Part shown: positions 9,629 to 21,619 of the stretch, piece after piece
Layout of the letters: every line of letters starts with the position of its first letter
Position numbering within the stretch: position 1 is the first letter of the stretch
Translations under genes and position numbers: made by a program
Notes under the pieces: model-generated
Told to the model about the DNA's origin: nothing
Seen by the model: only the letters and a program-made list of their open reading frames with translations
Database searches by the model: none
Assembly (NCBI RefSeq): GCF_009937765.1
Contig: NZ_CP047089.1
Location: 3,284,272 to 3,348,271, forward strand
Direction: 5' to 3'
Origin: Bacillus pumilus
GTDB lineage: Bacteria; Bacillota; Bacilli; Bacillales; Bacillaceae
Length of the DNA: 64,000 nt

Positions 9629-9719
9629 TGGCGGAGAAGGAGGGATTTGAACCCTCGCGCCGCTTGCGCGACCTACACCCTTAGCAGGGGCGCCTCTTCA
9701 GCCACTTGAGTACTTCTCC
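9629..9719 (-). tRNA. tRNA-Ser (anticodon GCT)
   Basis: 91 bases with a long variable arm, as expected for a class II tRNA; anticodon loop CTGCTAA. The 3' CCA is encoded. Confidence 0.95.
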
Positions 9720-9722
9720 ATT

Positions 9723-9797
9723 TGGCTCCGCAGGTAGGACTCGAACCTACGACCGATCGGTTAACAGCCGATAGCTCTACCACTGAGCTACTGCGGA
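9723..9797 (-). tRNA. tRNA-Asn (anticodon GTT)
   Basis: 75 bases; acceptor stem TCCGCAG/CTGCGGA, anticodon GTT, encoded CCA. Only three bases separate it from tRNA-Ser. Confidence 0.95.
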
Positions 9798-9803
9798 ATA
9801 TCA

Positions 9804-9880
<77 letters not shown>

Positions 9881-9897
9881 ATGATTGGATATACAAA

Positions 9898-9971
9898 TGG
9901 AGCGGGTGATGGGAATCGAACCCACGACATCAGCTTGGAAGGCTGAGGTTTTACCACTAAACTACACCCGC
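9898..9971 (-). tRNA. tRNA-Gly (anticodon TCC)
   Basis: 74 bases; acceptor stem GCGGGTG, anticodon loop CTTCCAA, encoded CCA. Confidence 0.95.
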
Positions 9972-9980
9972 AAATATGTA

Positions 9981-10057
9981 TGGGGCGATTGATGGGAATC
10001 GAACCCACGAGTGCCAGAGCCACAATCTGGTGCGTTAACCACTTCGCCACAACCGCC
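9981..10057 (-). tRNA. tRNA-His (anticodon GTG)
   Basis: 77 bases including the extra 5' G at position -1 that pairs with the discriminator C, the identity element of histidine tRNA. Anticodon loop TTGTGGC, encoded CCA. Confidence 0.95.
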
Positions 10058-10083
10058 ATACTATCAATATTTTTTTATAAAAG

Positions 10084-10156
<73 letters not shown>

Positions 10157-10174
10157 ATGTATTCTTTTTAAAAA

Positions 10175-10210
10175 TGGCGGTCCGGACGGGACTCGAACCC
10201 GCGACCTCCT
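10175..10210 (-). pseudogene. tRNA-Asp, 3' half only (truncated at the junction)
   Basis: The 36 bases match the 3' half of Bacillus tRNA-Asp: 3' strand of the anticodon stem, variable loop, T arm, acceptor 3' strand GGACCGC and encoded CCA. The anticodon, D arm and acceptor 5' strand are missing. After GCGACCTCCT (plus strand) the sequence changes directly to pre-5S rRNA sequence. A cell needs tRNA-Asp, so either other copies exist or this is an assembly break. Confidence 0.9.
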
Positions 10211-10218
10211 CCATCAGG

Positions 10219-10334
10219 TTTGGTGGCGATAGCGAAGAGGTCACACCCGTTCCCATACCGAACACGGAAGTTAAGCTCTTCAGCGCCGATGGTAGTTGGG
10301 GGTCTCCCCCTGTGAGAGTAGGACGCCGCCAAGC
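10219..10334 (+). rRNA. rrf: 5S ribosomal RNA
   Basis: 116 bases that begin TTTGGTGGCGATAG and end GGACGCCGCCAAGC, essentially identical to B. subtilis 5S rRNA including the CCGAACACGGAAG loop and closed terminal helix. No 23S or 16S rRNA lies upstream; only about 8 bases separate it from the truncated tRNA-Asp. Its orientation and its position before ctsR match the rrnW operon of B. subtilis. Confidence 0.97.
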
Positions 10335-10343
10335 TTGTATAAG

Positions 10344-10373
10344 GATCAGTTCCATTTGGAACTGGTCTTTTTT
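10344..10373 (+). terminator. rRNA operon terminator after 5S
   Basis: A 10-bp stem GATCAGTTCC/GGAACTGGTC (one G-T pair), a 4-base loop and a T6 run, 10 bases after the 5S 3' end. Confidence 0.9.
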
Positions 10374-10388
10374 GTTTTTTTAAGAGGT

Positions 10389-10417
10389 TTGACACCATAT
10401 AAATGTGGAAATAATAT
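10389..10417 (+). promoter_or_regulatory. upstream sigma-A-type promoter of the ctsR operon
   Basis: TTGACA, 17-base spacer, TAATAT: near-consensus. It lies about 50 bases before the second promoter. The same stretch carries a poor resemblance to a sigma-B site (GGTTTG) that I do not count. Confidence 0.6.
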
Positions 10418-10436
10418 TCTTAGTTGAGCGATTATC

Positions 10437-10465
10437 TTGAAAAATCGACCGAAAAAATTTATAGT
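10437..10465 (+). promoter_or_regulatory. CtsR-controlled sigma-A promoter of the ctsR operon
   Basis: TTGAAA, 17-base spacer, TATAGT. The CtsR operator begins 9 bases after the -10, so CtsR bound there would block transcription initiation. Confidence 0.75.
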
Positions 10466-10473
10466 AAGATTAA

Positions 10474-10490
10474 AGTCAAATATAGTCAAA
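10474..10490 (+). promoter_or_regulatory. CtsR operator (tandem heptamer)
   Basis: AGTCAAA TAT AGTCAAA is a perfect direct repeat of the known CtsR heptad with a 3-base spacer; a partial third GTCAA follows. It indicates autoregulation of ctsR-mcsA-mcsB-clpC, with heat inactivating the repressor. Confidence 0.92.
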
Positions 10491-10511
10491 GTCAATGGAG
10501 GAGGAGGCGGA

Positions 10512-10976
10512 GTGGCACAAAATATTTCTGATATCATCGAGCAGTACTTGAAAGAAGTCTTGGATCAGAATGGTCGAGAAATATTAGAAATTAAGCGCAA
10601 TGAAATTGCAGATAAGTTTCAATGCGTACCTTCACAAATTAACTATGTTATCAATACACGCTTCACGAGCGAGAGAGGCTACATCGTTGAAAGTAAGCGT
10701 GGCGGCGGTGGCTATATCCGCATCATTAAAGTCAAAATGAATGATGAAGTCGACTTATTGAACAATATTATTTCCCAAATATATCATCGTTTATCACAAG
10801 CTGCCTCTGATCATATCATCATGCGTCTTGTCGAAAATAACATTTTATCTGAAAGAGAAGCAAAGATGATGATCAGTGTCATGGACCGTTCTGTTTTGCA
10901 CATTGATTTACCTGAACGTGATGAATTGCGGGCTCGGATGATGAAAGCGATGTTAAATGCTTTGAAATTAAAGTAA
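10512..10976 (+). CDS. ctsR: transcriptional repressor of class III stress genes CtsR
   Basis: 154-residue winged-helix repressor of clp genes. The N-terminal DNA-binding domain includes the glycine-rich wing ESKRGGGGYIRI (about residues 61-72), which acts as thermosensor in the family; the C-terminal part is the McsA/McsB-responsive dimer domain. A GTG at 10512 is chosen after a very strong GGAGGAGGAGGCGGA; the upstream in-frame ATG at 10437 would include the promoter and the operator and is rejected. First gene of a four-gene operon; the gene is preceded by its own operator. Confidence 0.96.
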   Translation: MAQNISDIIEQYLKEVLDQNGREILEIKRNEIADKFQCVPSQINYVINTRFTSERGYIVESKRGGGGYIRIIKVKMNDEVDLLNNIISQIYHRLSQAASDHIIMRLVENNILSEREAKMMISVMDRSVLHIDLPERDELRARMMKAMLNALKLK

Positions 10977-10990
10977 AGCGGGTGAAAAGA

Positions 10991-11548
10991 TTGATTTGTC
11001 AAGAATGCAATGAGAGACCAGCCACTTTTCACTTTACGAAAGTTATAAATGGAGAAAAACAAGAAATGCACATATGTGAACAATGTGCAAAAGAAAACAG
11101 TGATTCATATGCTATGAGTGGAAACCAAGGTTTCTCTATTCACAACTTATTATCGGGTTTATTGAATATTGATCCTAGCTTTACGACAAGTGCGAATAAG
11201 GGATCATCTATTTTTCAAGAAGCAAGAGAAGTGGATCAATGTCCTAAGTGTGGCTTAACCTTTCAACAATTCAGAAAAACAGGCCGTTTTGGCTGTGCAG
11301 AATGCTATCGTTCGTTTGATCAGTATTTGAACCCTGTTTTACGGAAAGTCCATAGTGGAAATACAGTCCATAATGGAAAGGTGCCTAAACGGATTGCCGG
11401 CAGTCTTCATGTGCGCCGGAAACTTGAGTTGATGCAGCAAGAACTGAAGCAGTTAATTGAACAAGAAGAGTTCGAAAAAGCAGCGGAAGTTCGAGATCAA
11501 ATTCGTGCATTAGAGCATGAGCAATCTCAGCAGAGGGAGGGAGATTAA
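10991..11548 (+). CDS. mcsA: McsA, zinc-binding activator of the arginine kinase McsB
   Basis: 185 residues. Two zinc-binding regions are visible: CQEC with CEQC in the first 35 residues and CPKC with CAEC at about residues 85-105. A UVR-like helical motif ([17 protein letters not shown]) lies at the C-terminus. McsA activates McsB and helps to target CtsR and damaged proteins to ClpCP. A TTG at 10991 is chosen, giving MICQEC as in B. subtilis and the same length; an in-frame GTG at 10982 would overlap the ribosome-binding site GGGTGA. Confidence 0.94.
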   Translation: MICQECNERPATFHFTKVINGEKQEMHICEQCAKENSDSYAMSGNQGFSIHNLLSGLLNIDPSFTTSANKGSSIFQEAREVDQCPKCGLTFQQFRKTGRFGCAECYRSFDQYLNPVLRKVHSGNTVHNGKVPKRIAGSLHVRRKLELMQQELKQLIEQEEFEKAAEVRDQIRALEHEQSQQREGD

Positions 11549-11552
11549 CAAC

Positions 11553-12644
11553 ATGTCGCTCCAGCATTTTATTCAAGACGCTTTAAGTCAATGGATGAAA
11601 CAAAAAGGACCCGAAAGTGACATTGTTCTAAGCAGTCGAATCAGGCTAGCACGCAACCTAGAGCATGTTCGTTTCCCAACTCAGTTTTCTCAGGAAGAGG
11701 CTGAAGCTGTTCTCCAGCAATTTGAGCAAAAGTTTGCTAGCCAGGAAGTAAAGGACATCGGAAACTTTGTTCTAATTCGAATGAATGAAACGCAGCCTTT
11801 AGCAAAGAGGGTACTTGTTGAAAAGCATTTGATCAGCCCAAACTTAGCAGAATCAAGATTTGGCGGTTGTTTGCTGTCTGAAAATGAGGAAATCAGTGTG
11901 ATGCTGAATGAAGAAGACCATATTCGGATCCAATGCTTATTCCCAGGATTCCAACTAGCCAATGCATTAAAAGCAGCTAACCAGATAGATGACTGGATTG
12001 AGGAGCAAGTGGATTATGCATTTTCTGAAAAGCGAGGATACTTAACAAGCTGTCCAACGAATGTAGGTACAGGTATTAGGGCATCAGTCATGATGCATTT
12101 ACCCGCTTTAGCCCTCACAAGACAAATGAATCGGATTATTCCTGCGATTAATCAATTAGGTCTTGTAGTCAGAGGAATTTATGGTGAAGGCAGCGAAGCA
12201 ATAGGGAACATCTTTCAAATTTCAAATCAAATGACACTTGGTCAATCAGAAGAAGATATTGTAGATGATTTAAATAGCGTGACCGCGCAGCTTATTGAAC
12301 AAGAGCGATCTGCACGAAAAGCGTTATATCAAACATCTAAGATTGAACTTGAGGACAGAGTGTACCGGTCCTTAGGGATTTTGTCCAATTGTCGCATGAT
12401 TGAATCAAAGGAAACAGCAAAATGTCTGTCAGATGTGCGCCTTGGAATTGATTTAGGTATCATTAAGGGGCTTTCAAGTAATATAATGAATGAACTCATG
12501 ATTTTGACACAGCCTGGCTTTCTTCAACAATATTCTGGAGGAGCTTTGGAGCCAAATGAACGAGACATAAAACGAGCAGCAATTATTAGAGAAAGACTGC
12601 GTTTAGAAATGCATAGGAATGGACAGGAGGATGAAACGATATGA
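11553..12644 (+). CDS. mcsB: protein arginine kinase McsB
   Basis: 363 residues, homologous to the catalytic domain of phosphagen (creatine/arginine) kinases. It phosphorylates arginine residues on CtsR and on misfolded proteins, marking them for ClpCP. Seen: the nucleotide-binding arginines in [11 protein letters not shown] (residues about 22-32), the catalytic-cysteine segment SCPTNVGTG (about residue 167) and [10 protein letters not shown]. The ATG at 11553 gives MSLQHFIQ as in B. subtilis. It starts 4 bases after the mcsA stop and its stop overlaps the clpC ATG. Confidence 0.97.
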   Translation: MSLQHFIQDALSQWMKQKGPESDIVLSSRIRLARNLEHVRFPTQFSQEEAEAVLQQFEQKFASQEVKDIGNFVLIRMNETQPLAKRVLVEKHLISPNLAESRFGGCLLSENEEISVMLNEEDHIRIQCLFPGFQLANALKAANQIDDWIEEQVDYAFSEKRGYLTSCPTNVGTGIRASVMMHLPALALTRQMNRIIPAINQLGLVVRGIYGEGSEAIGNIFQISNQMTLGQSEEDIVDDLNSVTAQLIEQERSARKALYQTSKIELEDRVYRSLGILSNCRMIESKETAKCLSDVRLGIDLGIIKGLSSNIMNELMILTQPGFLQQYSGGALEPNERDIKRAAIIRERLRLEMHRNGQEDETI

Positions 12645-15076
12645 TGTTTGGAAGATTCACTGAAAGAGCTCAAAAGGTATTAGCACTTGCACAAGAAGAA
12701 GCCATTCGCCTAGGCCATAAGAACATTGGTACTGAACACATTTTACTTGGTCTAGTACGTGAGGGTGAGGGCATCGCCGCAAAAGCGTTAGAAGCACTGG
12801 GCCTTGTTTCAGATAAAATCCAAAAAGAAGTCGAAAGCTTGATTGGAAGAGGGCAAGAGGTGTCTCAAGCTATTCCTCATTATACGCCTAGAGCGAAGAA
12901 GGTCACTGAGCTTTCAATGGATGAAGCAAGAAAGCTCGGTCATTCCTATGTAGGGACAGAACATATTCTCTTAGGTCTTATTCGCGAGGGAGAGGGTGTA
13001 GCAGCCCGCGTTTTAAATAACCTCGGTGTGAGCTTAAATAAAGCACGTCAGCAAGTCCTGCAGCTGCTTGGCAGTAATGAAACAGGTGCATCTGCCGCTG
13101 GCTCTAACAGCAATGCAAATACCCCAACATTAGATAGCTTAGCAAGAGATTTAACAGCGATTGCGAAAGAAGACAGCTTGGACCCTGTCATTGGACGAAG
13201 CAAAGAAATTCAGCGTGTCATTGAGGTCCTAAGCAGAAGAACAAAAAACAACCCGGTGCTGATTGGTGAGCCTGGTGTTGGTAAAACAGCCATCGCTGAA
13301 GGTCTTGCACAGCAAATTATTCATAATGAAGTGCCTGAAATTCTACGCGATAAACGAGTGATGACGCTTGATATGGGAACCGTTGTAGCGGGAACAAAAT
13401 ATCGTGGTGAATTTGAGGATCGTTTGAAAAAAGTCATGGACGAAATTCGCCAGGCAGGAAATATCATTCTCTTCATTGATGAGCTTCATACACTGATTGG
13501 TGCTGGTGGAGCAGAGGGTGCGATTGACGCATCTAATATTCTAAAACCATCCTTAGCACGTGGAGAGCTTCAATGTATCGGGGCGACAACATTAGATGAG
13601 TACCGTAAATATATTGAAAAGGATGCTGCGCTTGAACGACGTTTCCAGCCAATTCAAGTAGATCAGCCATCAGTTGATGAGAGTATTCAAATCTTAAGAG
13701 GACTTAGAGATCGTTATGAGGCACATCACCGTGTGTCCATTACAGATGAAGCGATTGAGGCGGCAGTGAAGCTGTCTGACCGTTATATTTCTGATCGTTT
13801 CCTTCCAGATAAGGCGATTGATTTAATTGATGAGGCAGGTTCGAAAGTCCGCTTACGTTCTTTCACAACACCGCCTAACCTAAAAGAACTAGAGCAAAAG
13901 CTGGATGAAGTACGCAAGGAAAAAGATGCGGCTGTTCAAAGTCAGGAATTTGAAAAAGCAGCTTCTCTTCGCGATACAGAGCAGCGTCTGCGTGAAAAGG
14001 TAGAGGTCACAAAGAAATCTTGGAAAGAAAAGCAAGGACAGGAGAATTCAGAGGTATCAGTGGATGATATCGCAATGGTTGTCTCTAGCTGGACGGGAGT
14101 GCCTGTTTCAAAAATTGCCCAAACCGAAACAGATAAGCTTCTAAATATGGAACAATTACTCCATTCTCGTGTAATTGGGCAGGATGAAGCAGTTGTCGCT
14201 GTAGCAAAAGCTGTGAGACGTGCGCGTGCTGGACTAAAAGATCCAAAACGTCCAATTGGCTCATTTATCTTCTTAGGCCCAACAGGGGTTGGTAAAACGG
14301 AGCTTGCAAGAGCACTCGCAGAGTCTATTTTCGGTGATGAAGAAGCGATGATCCGTATTGATATGTCAGAATACATGGAGAAACACTCTACATCTAGACT
14401 TGTTGGGTCACCTCCTGGCTATGTTGGCTATGAAGAAGGCGGACAACTGACTGAAAAAGTGAGAAGAAAACCTTATTCTGTTGTGCTTTTAGACGAGATT
14501 GAAAAGGCGCATCCAGATGTATTCAACATCTTACTTCAAGTATTAGAAGATGGTCGTCTGACTGATTCTAAAGGGCGTACTGTTGACTTTAGAAATACGA
14601 TTTTGATCATGACATCCAACGTTGGAGCTAGTGAACTGAAGCGAAATAAATATGTTGGCTTTAACGTGCAGGATGAAGGTCAAAATTACAAGGATATGAA
14701 AGGCAAAGTGATGGGCGAGTTGAAACGTGCGTTCAGACCAGAATTCATCAACCGTATTGATGAAATCATTGTCTTCCATTCACTTGAAAAGAAACATCTA
14801 AAAGAGATTGTGTCTCTCATGTCTGATCAATTGACGAAACGATTAAAAGAACAAGACCTTTCAATTGAATTGACAGAAGCAGCAAAAGCGAAGATTGCTG
14901 ATGAAGGTGTAGACCTTGAGTACGGTGCGCGTCCGTTAAGAAGAGCGATTCAAAAGCATGTGGAGGATCGACTTTCTGAGGAGCTTCTGAAGGGTAATAT
15001 TGAAAAAGGTCAACAAATTGTATTAGATGTGGAAGATGGAGAAATTGTCGTAAAAACGACGGCTGCTACGAACTAA
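12641..15076 (+). CDS. clpC: ATP-dependent Clp unfoldase ClpC
   Basis: 811-residue Hsp100/AAA+ unfoldase that feeds substrates to ClpP. Domains: two N-terminal Clp-N repeats ([15 protein letters not shown] and [15 protein letters not shown]), D1 with Walker A GEPGVGKT (about residues 209-216) and Walker B FIDELH, a coiled-coil middle domain with a UVR-like motif (about 410-470) that binds adaptors such as MecA and McsB, and D2 with Walker A GPTGVGKT (about 546-553). The VGF tripeptide (KYVGFNV) that docks ClpP is present. The ATG overlaps the mcsB stop (ATGA-type coupling). Confidence 0.98.
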   Translation: MMFGRFTERAQKVLALAQEEAIRLGHKNIGTEHILLGLVREGEGIAAKALEALGLVSDKIQKEVESLIGRGQEVSQAIPHYTPRAKKVTELSMDEARKLGHSYVGTEHILLGLIREGEGVAARVLNNLGVSLNKARQQVLQLLGSNETGASAAGSNSNANTPTLDSLARDLTAIAKEDSLDPVIGRSKEIQRVIEVLSRRTKNNPVLIGEPGVGKTAIAEGLAQQIIHNEVPEILRDKRVMTLDMGTVVAGTKYRGEFEDRLKKVMDEIRQAGNIILFIDELHTLIGAGGAEGAIDASNILKPSLARGELQCIGATTLDEYRKYIEKDAALERRFQPIQVDQPSVDESIQILRGLRDRYEAHHRVSITDEAIEAAVKLSDRYISDRFLPDKAIDLIDEAGSKVRLRSFTTPPNLKELEQKLDEVRKEKDAAVQSQEFEKAASLRDTEQRLREKVEVTKKSWKEKQGQENSEVSVDDIAMVVSSWTGVPVSKIAQTETDKLLNMEQLLHSRVIGQDEAVVAVAKAVRRARAGLKDPKRPIGSFIFLGPTGVGKTELARALAESIFGDEEAMIRIDMSEYMEKHSTSRLVGSPPGYVGYEEGGQLTEKVRRKPYSVVLLDEIEKAHPDVFNILLQVLEDGRLTDSKGRTVDFRNTILIMTSNVGASELKRNKYVGFNVQDEGQNYKDMKGKVMGELKRAFRPEFINRIDEIIVFHSLEKKHLKEIVSLMSDQLTKRLKEQDLSIELTEAAKAKIADEGVDLEYGARPLRRAIQKHVEDRLSEELLKGNIEKGQQIVLDVEDGEIVVKTTAATN

Positions 15077-15169
15077 TATAGTAAGACAAAAGTGTGAGGC
15101 ATACCAGTAAGCTGTATGCCTCCCTTTACTTATTTTCTGACCAGTATAAGGAGTTGTATTCTTCAATCT

Positions 15170-16549
15170 ATGGCTAAGACGAAATCAAAATTTATATGCC
15201 AATCGTGCGGTTATGAGTCAGCCAAATGGATGGGGAAATGTCCAGGCTGCGGCACGTGGAACAGTATGACAGAAGAGGTCGTTCGTAAAGAGCCAGCAAA
15301 CCGTCGAAGCGCTTTTAACCATTCTGTTCAAACCATTCAAAAACCTTCACCTATATCTGCAATTGAAACATCAGATGAACCCCGAATCAAAACGAATTTA
15401 GAAGAATTTAATCGAGTATTAGGAAGTGGAATTGTCAAAGGCTCTCTTGTTCTCATTGGCGGAGATCCTGGGATTGGGAAGTCCACTTTATTATTACAAG
15501 TATCAGCACAGCTCTCAGATAAAAATCAGAATGTATTATACATATCTGGTGAGGAGTCCATTAAACAAACGAAGCTAAGAGCGGACCGCCTCGGCATAAA
15601 AAGCACCTCTTTACATGTTTTGGCTGAAACCGATATGGAGTATATAACGTCTGCTATACAAGAGATGAAACCCGCTTTTGTCGTGGTGGATTCGATTCAA
15701 ACCGTTTATCAAAGCGATATTACGTCAGCTCCTGGGTCTGTATCTCAAGTGAGAGAATGTACAGCACAGCTGATGAAGATTGCAAAGACAAATGGGATTC
15801 CAATTTTTATCGTTGGTCACGTGACCAAAGAAGGCTCGATCGCAGGCCCACGTCTTTTAGAGCATATGGTGGACACGGTTCTTTATTTTGAAGGCGAGCG
15901 TCATCATACGTTTCGTATCTTACGTGCGGTGAAAAACCGATTTGGCTCGACGAATGAACTAGGGATTTTTGAAATGAGAGAGGAAGGGCTCACGGAAGTA
16001 TTAAACCCATCCGAAATTTTCTTAGAAGAACGTTCGGCAGGTGTATCGGGTTCGTGTGTCGTAGCCTCAATGGAAGGAACAAGACCTGTTCTAGTCGAGA
16101 TACAAGCATTAATTTCACCGACAAGCTTCGGAAATCCGCGTAGAATGGCCACTGGTCTTGATCATAATCGAGTGTCACTACTCATGGCGGTTTTAGAAAA
16201 ACGTGTTGGACTGCTTCTGCAAAACCAGGATGCGTATTTAAAGGTCGCAGGCGGTGTGAAGCTTGACGAACCAGCAATTGACTTGGCCATTGCGGTCAGC
16301 ATTGCATCAAGCTTTAAAGACGCAGCGCCGCATCAAGCGGATTGCTTTATAGGAGAGGTCGGCCTGACGGGAGAAGTCAGAAGAGTATCAAGAATTGAAC
16401 AGCGTGTGCAGGAAGCTGCGAAACTAGGATTTAAACGAATGTTTATTCCTCAGGCAAATATAGATGGATGGAAAAAGCCGAGAGGGATTGAGTTAGTCGG
16501 TGTAGAAAATGTAGCGGAGGCACTTCGAATTTCACTAGGGGGATCATAG
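15170..16549 (+). CDS. radA: DNA repair/recombination protein RadA
   Basis: 459 residues: an N-terminal C4 zinc finger ([18 protein letters not shown], about residues 10-27), a RecA-like ATPase core with Walker [11 protein letters not shown] and the KNRFGST motif special to RadA, and a C-terminal Lon-protease-like domain. RadA is a branch-migration helicase active in recombination intermediates. The ATG at 15170 gives MAKTKSKF as in B. subtilis, but the nearest Shine-Dalgarno AAGGAG lies about 16 bases away, unusually far. It is followed after 2 bases by disA. Confidence 0.95.
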   Translation: MAKTKSKFICQSCGYESAKWMGKCPGCGTWNSMTEEVVRKEPANRRSAFNHSVQTIQKPSPISAIETSDEPRIKTNLEEFNRVLGSGIVKGSLVLIGGDPGIGKSTLLLQVSAQLSDKNQNVLYISGEESIKQTKLRADRLGIKSTSLHVLAETDMEYITSAIQEMKPAFVVVDSIQTVYQSDITSAPGSVSQVRECTAQLMKIAKTNGIPIFIVGHVTKEGSIAGPRLLEHMVDTVLYFEGERHHTFRILRAVKNRFGSTNELGIFEMREEGLTEVLNPSEIFLEERSAGVSGSCVVASMEGTRPVLVEIQALISPTSFGNPRRMATGLDHNRVSLLMAVLEKRVGLLLQNQDAYLKVAGGVKLDEPAIDLAIAVSIASSFKDAAPHQADCFIGEVGLTGEVRRVSRIEQRVQEAAKLGFKRMFIPQANIDGWKKPRGIELVGVENVAEALRISLGGS

Positions 16550-16551
16550 AA

Positions 16552-17631
16552 ATGGAAAAAGAGAAAAAAGGAGCGAGAGAACTCGATCTCTTAGATATCG
16601 TACAGTTTGTGGCACCAGGGACACCTCTTCGGGCTGGGATCGAAAACGTCCTGAGGGCCAATACTGGCGGGCTAATTGTTGTTGGTTATAACGACAAAGT
16701 GAAGAGTGTTGTCGATGGAGGATTTCACATTAATTCTGCCTTCTCCCCAGCACACTTATATGAATTGGCGAAGATGGATGGAGCCATCATTTTAAGCGAT
16801 TCTGGTCAAAAGATCTTGTATGCGAATACACAGCTTATGCCAGATGCGACCATCCATTCATCGGAAACGGGCATGAGGCACCGTACTGCTGAACGTGTAG
16901 CGAAGCAGACTGGCTGTTTAATCATTGCAATTTCTGAACGGAGGAACGTCATTACCTTATACCAAGGAAATCGTCGTTACACGCTGAAAGATATTGGCTT
17001 TATTTTAACGAAGGCTAACCAAGCCATACAAACACTTGAGAAATATAAAACCATTTTAGATCACGCCATTTCTGCGTTAAGCGCCCTGGAATTTGAAGAG
17101 CTTGTGACCTTTGGTGATGTATTATCCGTGCTGCATCGTTACGAGATGGTGCTTAGAATCAAAAATGAAATCAATATGTATATCAAAGAGCTTGGAACTG
17201 AAGGACATTTGATCCGTCTGCAAGTCAATGAACTGATTACAGATATGGAGCAGGAAGCGGCTTTATTTATTAAAGATTACGTGAAAGAAAAGATTAAAGA
17301 TCCATATGTTCTGCTTAAACAGCTCCAAGATATGTCTAGCTTTGAGCTTTTAGATGATTCCATTCTGTACAAGTTACTAGGCTATCCAGCTTCTACAAAT
17401 ATTGACGAATATGTGTACACAAGAGGTTACAGATTGCTTCACAAAATCCCTAGACTGCCTATGCCAATCGTCGAAAACGTGGTTGAAGCATTCGGTGTGT
17501 TAGATCGAATTATGGAAGCGGATGTACAAGATTTGGATGAAGTAGAAGGAATTGGAGAAGTAAGAGCGAAAAAGATAAAAAAAGGATTAAAAAGGTTGCA
17601 AGAAAAACATTATATCGATCGACAGCTGTAA
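16552..17631 (+). CDS. disA: DNA integrity scanning protein DisA, diadenylate cyclase
   Basis: 359 residues. The N-terminal DAC domain makes c-di-AMP from two ATP; its DGA (residues 76-78) and RHRTA (109-113) motifs are intact. A helical linker and a C-terminal helix-hairpin-helix DNA-binding region ([16 protein letters not shown]) follow. DisA scans chromosomal DNA and stops c-di-AMP synthesis at branched structures. It directly follows radA, whose product interacts functionally with it in B. subtilis. Confidence 0.97.
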   Translation: MEKEKKGARELDLLDIVQFVAPGTPLRAGIENVLRANTGGLIVVGYNDKVKSVVDGGFHINSAFSPAHLYELAKMDGAIILSDSGQKILYANTQLMPDATIHSSETGMRHRTAERVAKQTGCLIIAISERRNVITLYQGNRRYTLKDIGFILTKANQAIQTLEKYKTILDHAISALSALEFEELVTFGDVLSVLHRYEMVLRIKNEINMYIKELGTEGHLIRLQVNELITDMEQEAALFIKDYVKEKIKDPYVLLKQLQDMSSFELLDDSILYKLLGYPASTNIDEYVYTRGYRLLHKIPRLPMPIVENVVEAFGVLDRIMEADVQDLDEVEGIGEVRAKKIKKGLKRLQEKHYIDRQL

Positions 17632-17654
17632 GAAGAGAAATTTTCTCTCAATAC

Positions 17655-17680
17655 GGTTAAAAATGGATGAATATGGGTAT
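17655..17680 (+). promoter_or_regulatory. candidate sigma-B promoter before yacL
   Basis: GGTTAA, 14-base spacer, GGGTAT. The -10 is identical to the sigma-B consensus and the -35 close to GTTTAA; spacing is in range. It lies about 105 bases before yacL in the disA-yacL gap, so yacL, ispD and ispF could be stress-induced apart from the ctsR operon. Confidence 0.5.
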
Positions 17681-17784
17681 ATTAATGATGCTTTTGTTTT
17701 CTGTTGAACACGATAGGAAACTTAAACATATATCAATGTCAGGTGAGGGTGGATTGACAGATGAATAATAAAGGAGGTGAAGGT

Positions 17785-19588
<1,804 letters not shown>

Positions 19589-19591
19589 ATC

Positions 19592-20068
19592 ATGTTGAGA
19601 ATAGGACAAGGCTTTGATGTACATCAATTAACAGAGGGAAGACCTTTGATTATCGGCGGGGTCACCATCCCATATGAAAAGGGGCTGCTTGGGCATTCAG
19701 ACGCTGATGTACTGCTCCACACAGTGGCAGATGCCTGCCTAGGTGCGATTGCTGAAGGAGATATCGGCAGACATTTCCCGGACACAGACCCTGAGTTTAA
19801 GGATGCGGATTCTTTTCAATTACTGCAGCATGTGTGGGCACTAGTAAAGGAAAAAGGCTACACACTTGTGAATATTGATTGCACCATCATGGCGCAAAAG
19901 CCGAAAATGGCTCCTTATATTCAACCGATGTGTGAGAAGATTGCAGAAGCGCTTGAGGCAGATGTCACACAGGTGAATGTGAAAGCTACGACGACGGAGA
20001 AACTCGGATTTACAGGAAGAGGCGAAGGAATTGCCTCTCAGGCAACGGTGCTTCTTCAGAAAAAGTAA
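19592..20068 (+). CDS. ispF: 2-C-methyl-D-erythritol 2,4-cyclodiphosphate synthase
   Basis: 158 residues, the normal family size; a trimeric zinc enzyme that cyclises CDP-ME 2-phosphate. Seen: the metal-binding DVH (residues 8-10) in GQGFDVHQ, the HSDADVLLH loop, and the C-terminal [18 protein letters not shown]. Start ATG preceded by GAGGG. Pairs with ispD; ispE is elsewhere. Confidence 0.97.
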   Translation: MLRIGQGFDVHQLTEGRPLIIGGVTIPYEKGLLGHSDADVLLHTVADACLGAIAEGDIGRHFPDTDPEFKDADSFQLLQHVWALVKEKGYTLVNIDCTIMAQKPKMAPYIQPMCEKIAEALEADVTQVNVKATTTEKLGFTGRGEGIASQATVLLQKK

Positions 20069-20076
20069 AACTCATT

Positions 20077-20105
20077 TTGATGAGAATGAGATTTGATGAT
20101 AAAAT
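20077..20105 (+). promoter_or_regulatory. sigma-A-type promoter of gltX
   Basis: TTGATG, 17-base spacer, TAAAAT, about 58 bases before the gltX start. Confidence 0.6.
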
Positions 20106-20162
20106 ACGTTTATAAAAAATTGGTGTCAGACAACATGATGCAGATGAAAGGAAGTTAAACTC

Positions 20163-21614
20163 ATGGGAAATGAAGTGCGTGTTCGTTATGCACCGAGTCC
20201 AACTGGTCATTTACATATTGGGAATGCTAGAACGGCTCTTTTCAACTATTTGTTCGCACGCAGTCAAGGCGGCAAATTTATTATTCGAATCGAAGATACG
20301 GATCAAAAGCGTAATGTAGAAGGCGGAGAAGAAAGCCAGCTTCGCCACCTGCAATGGCTCGGTATTGATTGGGATGAGAGCATTGATAAAGATGGTGGCT
20401 ACGGTCCTTACAGACAATCAGAGCGTAATGATATTTATAAAAAGTATTATGATGAGCTGCTAGAGAAGGACTTGGCGTATAAGTGCTATTGTACGGCTGA
20501 AGAGCTAGAGGAAGAGCGTGAAGCACAAATCGCCCGCAGTGAAATGCCTCGATATTCTGGTAAATGCAGTCATTTATCGAAAGAAGAAGAGGACAAGCTA
20601 ATCGCTGAAGGAAGAGAGCCAAGTATCCGCTTCCGTGTGCCAAAAGGAGAAATCATCAAATTTGACGACATGGTCAAAGGCGAAATTTCATTTGAGACAG
20701 ACGGCATCGGTGACTTTGTCATTGTGAAGAAAGATGGTACGCCGACTTATAACTTCGCTGTAGCAGTGGATGATCATTTGATGAAGATGACTCACATTCT
20801 CCGCGGAGAGGATCACATTTCGAATACGCCTAAACAAATCATGATCTTCAATGCATTTGGCTGGGATGTTCCGCTATTTGGACATATGACGCTGATTGTG
20901 AACGAGAACCGCAAGAAATTAAGCAAGCGTGATGAATCCATTATTCAATTCATCGAGCAATATAAAAACTTGGGCTATTTACCAGAAGCCCTGTTCAACT
21001 TCATTGCACTACTTGGATGGTCTCCAGTGGGCGAAGAAGAACTGTTTACGAAAGAGCAATTCATCGACATTTTCGATGTGAACCGACTTTCTAAGTCACC
21101 AGCTCTATTCGATATGCATAAACTAAAATGGGTAAATAACCAATACGTGAAAGCACTTGATCTTGATCAGGTTGTTGCGCTAACACTTCCACATCTTCAA
21201 AAAGCAGGCAAAGTAAGTGAGCAGCTGTCAGATGAAAAAAACACGTGGGTGCGCAAGCTGATTGCTCTGTATCATGAACAATTAAGCTATGGAGCAGAAA
21301 TTGTTGAGTTAACAGAGTTGTTCTTTAAGGAGCAAATTGAGTATAATCAAGAGGCAAAGGAAGTTCTAGCAGAGGAGCAAGTACCAGAAGTCATGGCATC
21401 ATTTGCTGGTCAGCTTGAACGACTTGAGTCTTTCACACCTGATGAAATCAAGGCGGCTATTAAAGCGGTCCAAAAAGAAACAGGGCATAAAGGCAAGAAA
21501 CTATTCATGCCAATTCGTGTGGCTGTCACAGGACAAACGCACGGTCCAGAACTTCCGCAAAGTATTGAACTACTAGGTAAAGAAACGGTATTAAACCGCA
21601 TTAAACAAATATAA
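20163..21614 (+). CDS. gltX: glutamyl-tRNA synthetase
   Basis: 483-residue class I synthetase. HIGH-type motif [12 protein letters not shown] at residues about 10-21 and KMSKS-type motif KLSKRD near residue 255. In Bacillus, which lacks GlnRS, GltX is expected to charge both tRNA-Glu and tRNA-Gln, the latter being converted by GatCAB (known of the genus). The ATG at 20163 follows AAAGGAAG. Downstream is a T-box that separates it from cysE-cysS, so cysteine-tRNA charging controls the distal genes only. Confidence 0.98.
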   Translation: MGNEVRVRYAPSPTGHLHIGNARTALFNYLFARSQGGKFIIRIEDTDQKRNVEGGEESQLRHLQWLGIDWDESIDKDGGYGPYRQSERNDIYKKYYDELLEKDLAYKCYCTAEELEEEREAQIARSEMPRYSGKCSHLSKEEEDKLIAEGREPSIRFRVPKGEIIKFDDMVKGEISFETDGIGDFVIVKKDGTPTYNFAVAVDDHLMKMTHILRGEDHISNTPKQIMIFNAFGWDVPLFGHMTLIVNENRKKLSKRDESIIQFIEQYKNLGYLPEALFNFIALLGWSPVGEEELFTKEQFIDIFDVNRLSKSPALFDMHKLKWVNNQYVKALDLDQVVALTLPHLQKAGKVSEQLSDEKNTWVRKLIALYHEQLSYGAEIVELTELFFKEQIEYNQEAKEVLAEEQVPEVMASFAGQLERLESFTPDEIKAAIKAVQKETGHKGKKLFMPIRVAVTGQTHGPELPQSIELLGKETVLNRIKQI

Positions 21615-21619
21615 GGAAA

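Noticed and set aside
10385..10410. Sigma-B promoter for the ctsR operon (GGTTTG ... GTGGAA)
   Set aside because: The -10 does not fit GGGTAT; the stretch is better explained by the TTGACA/TAATAT promoter.
10437..10511. Upstream extension of ctsR from the ATG at 10437
   Set aside because: It would translate the promoter and the CtsR operator; the GTG at 10512 has a strong ribosome-binding site and gives the family length.
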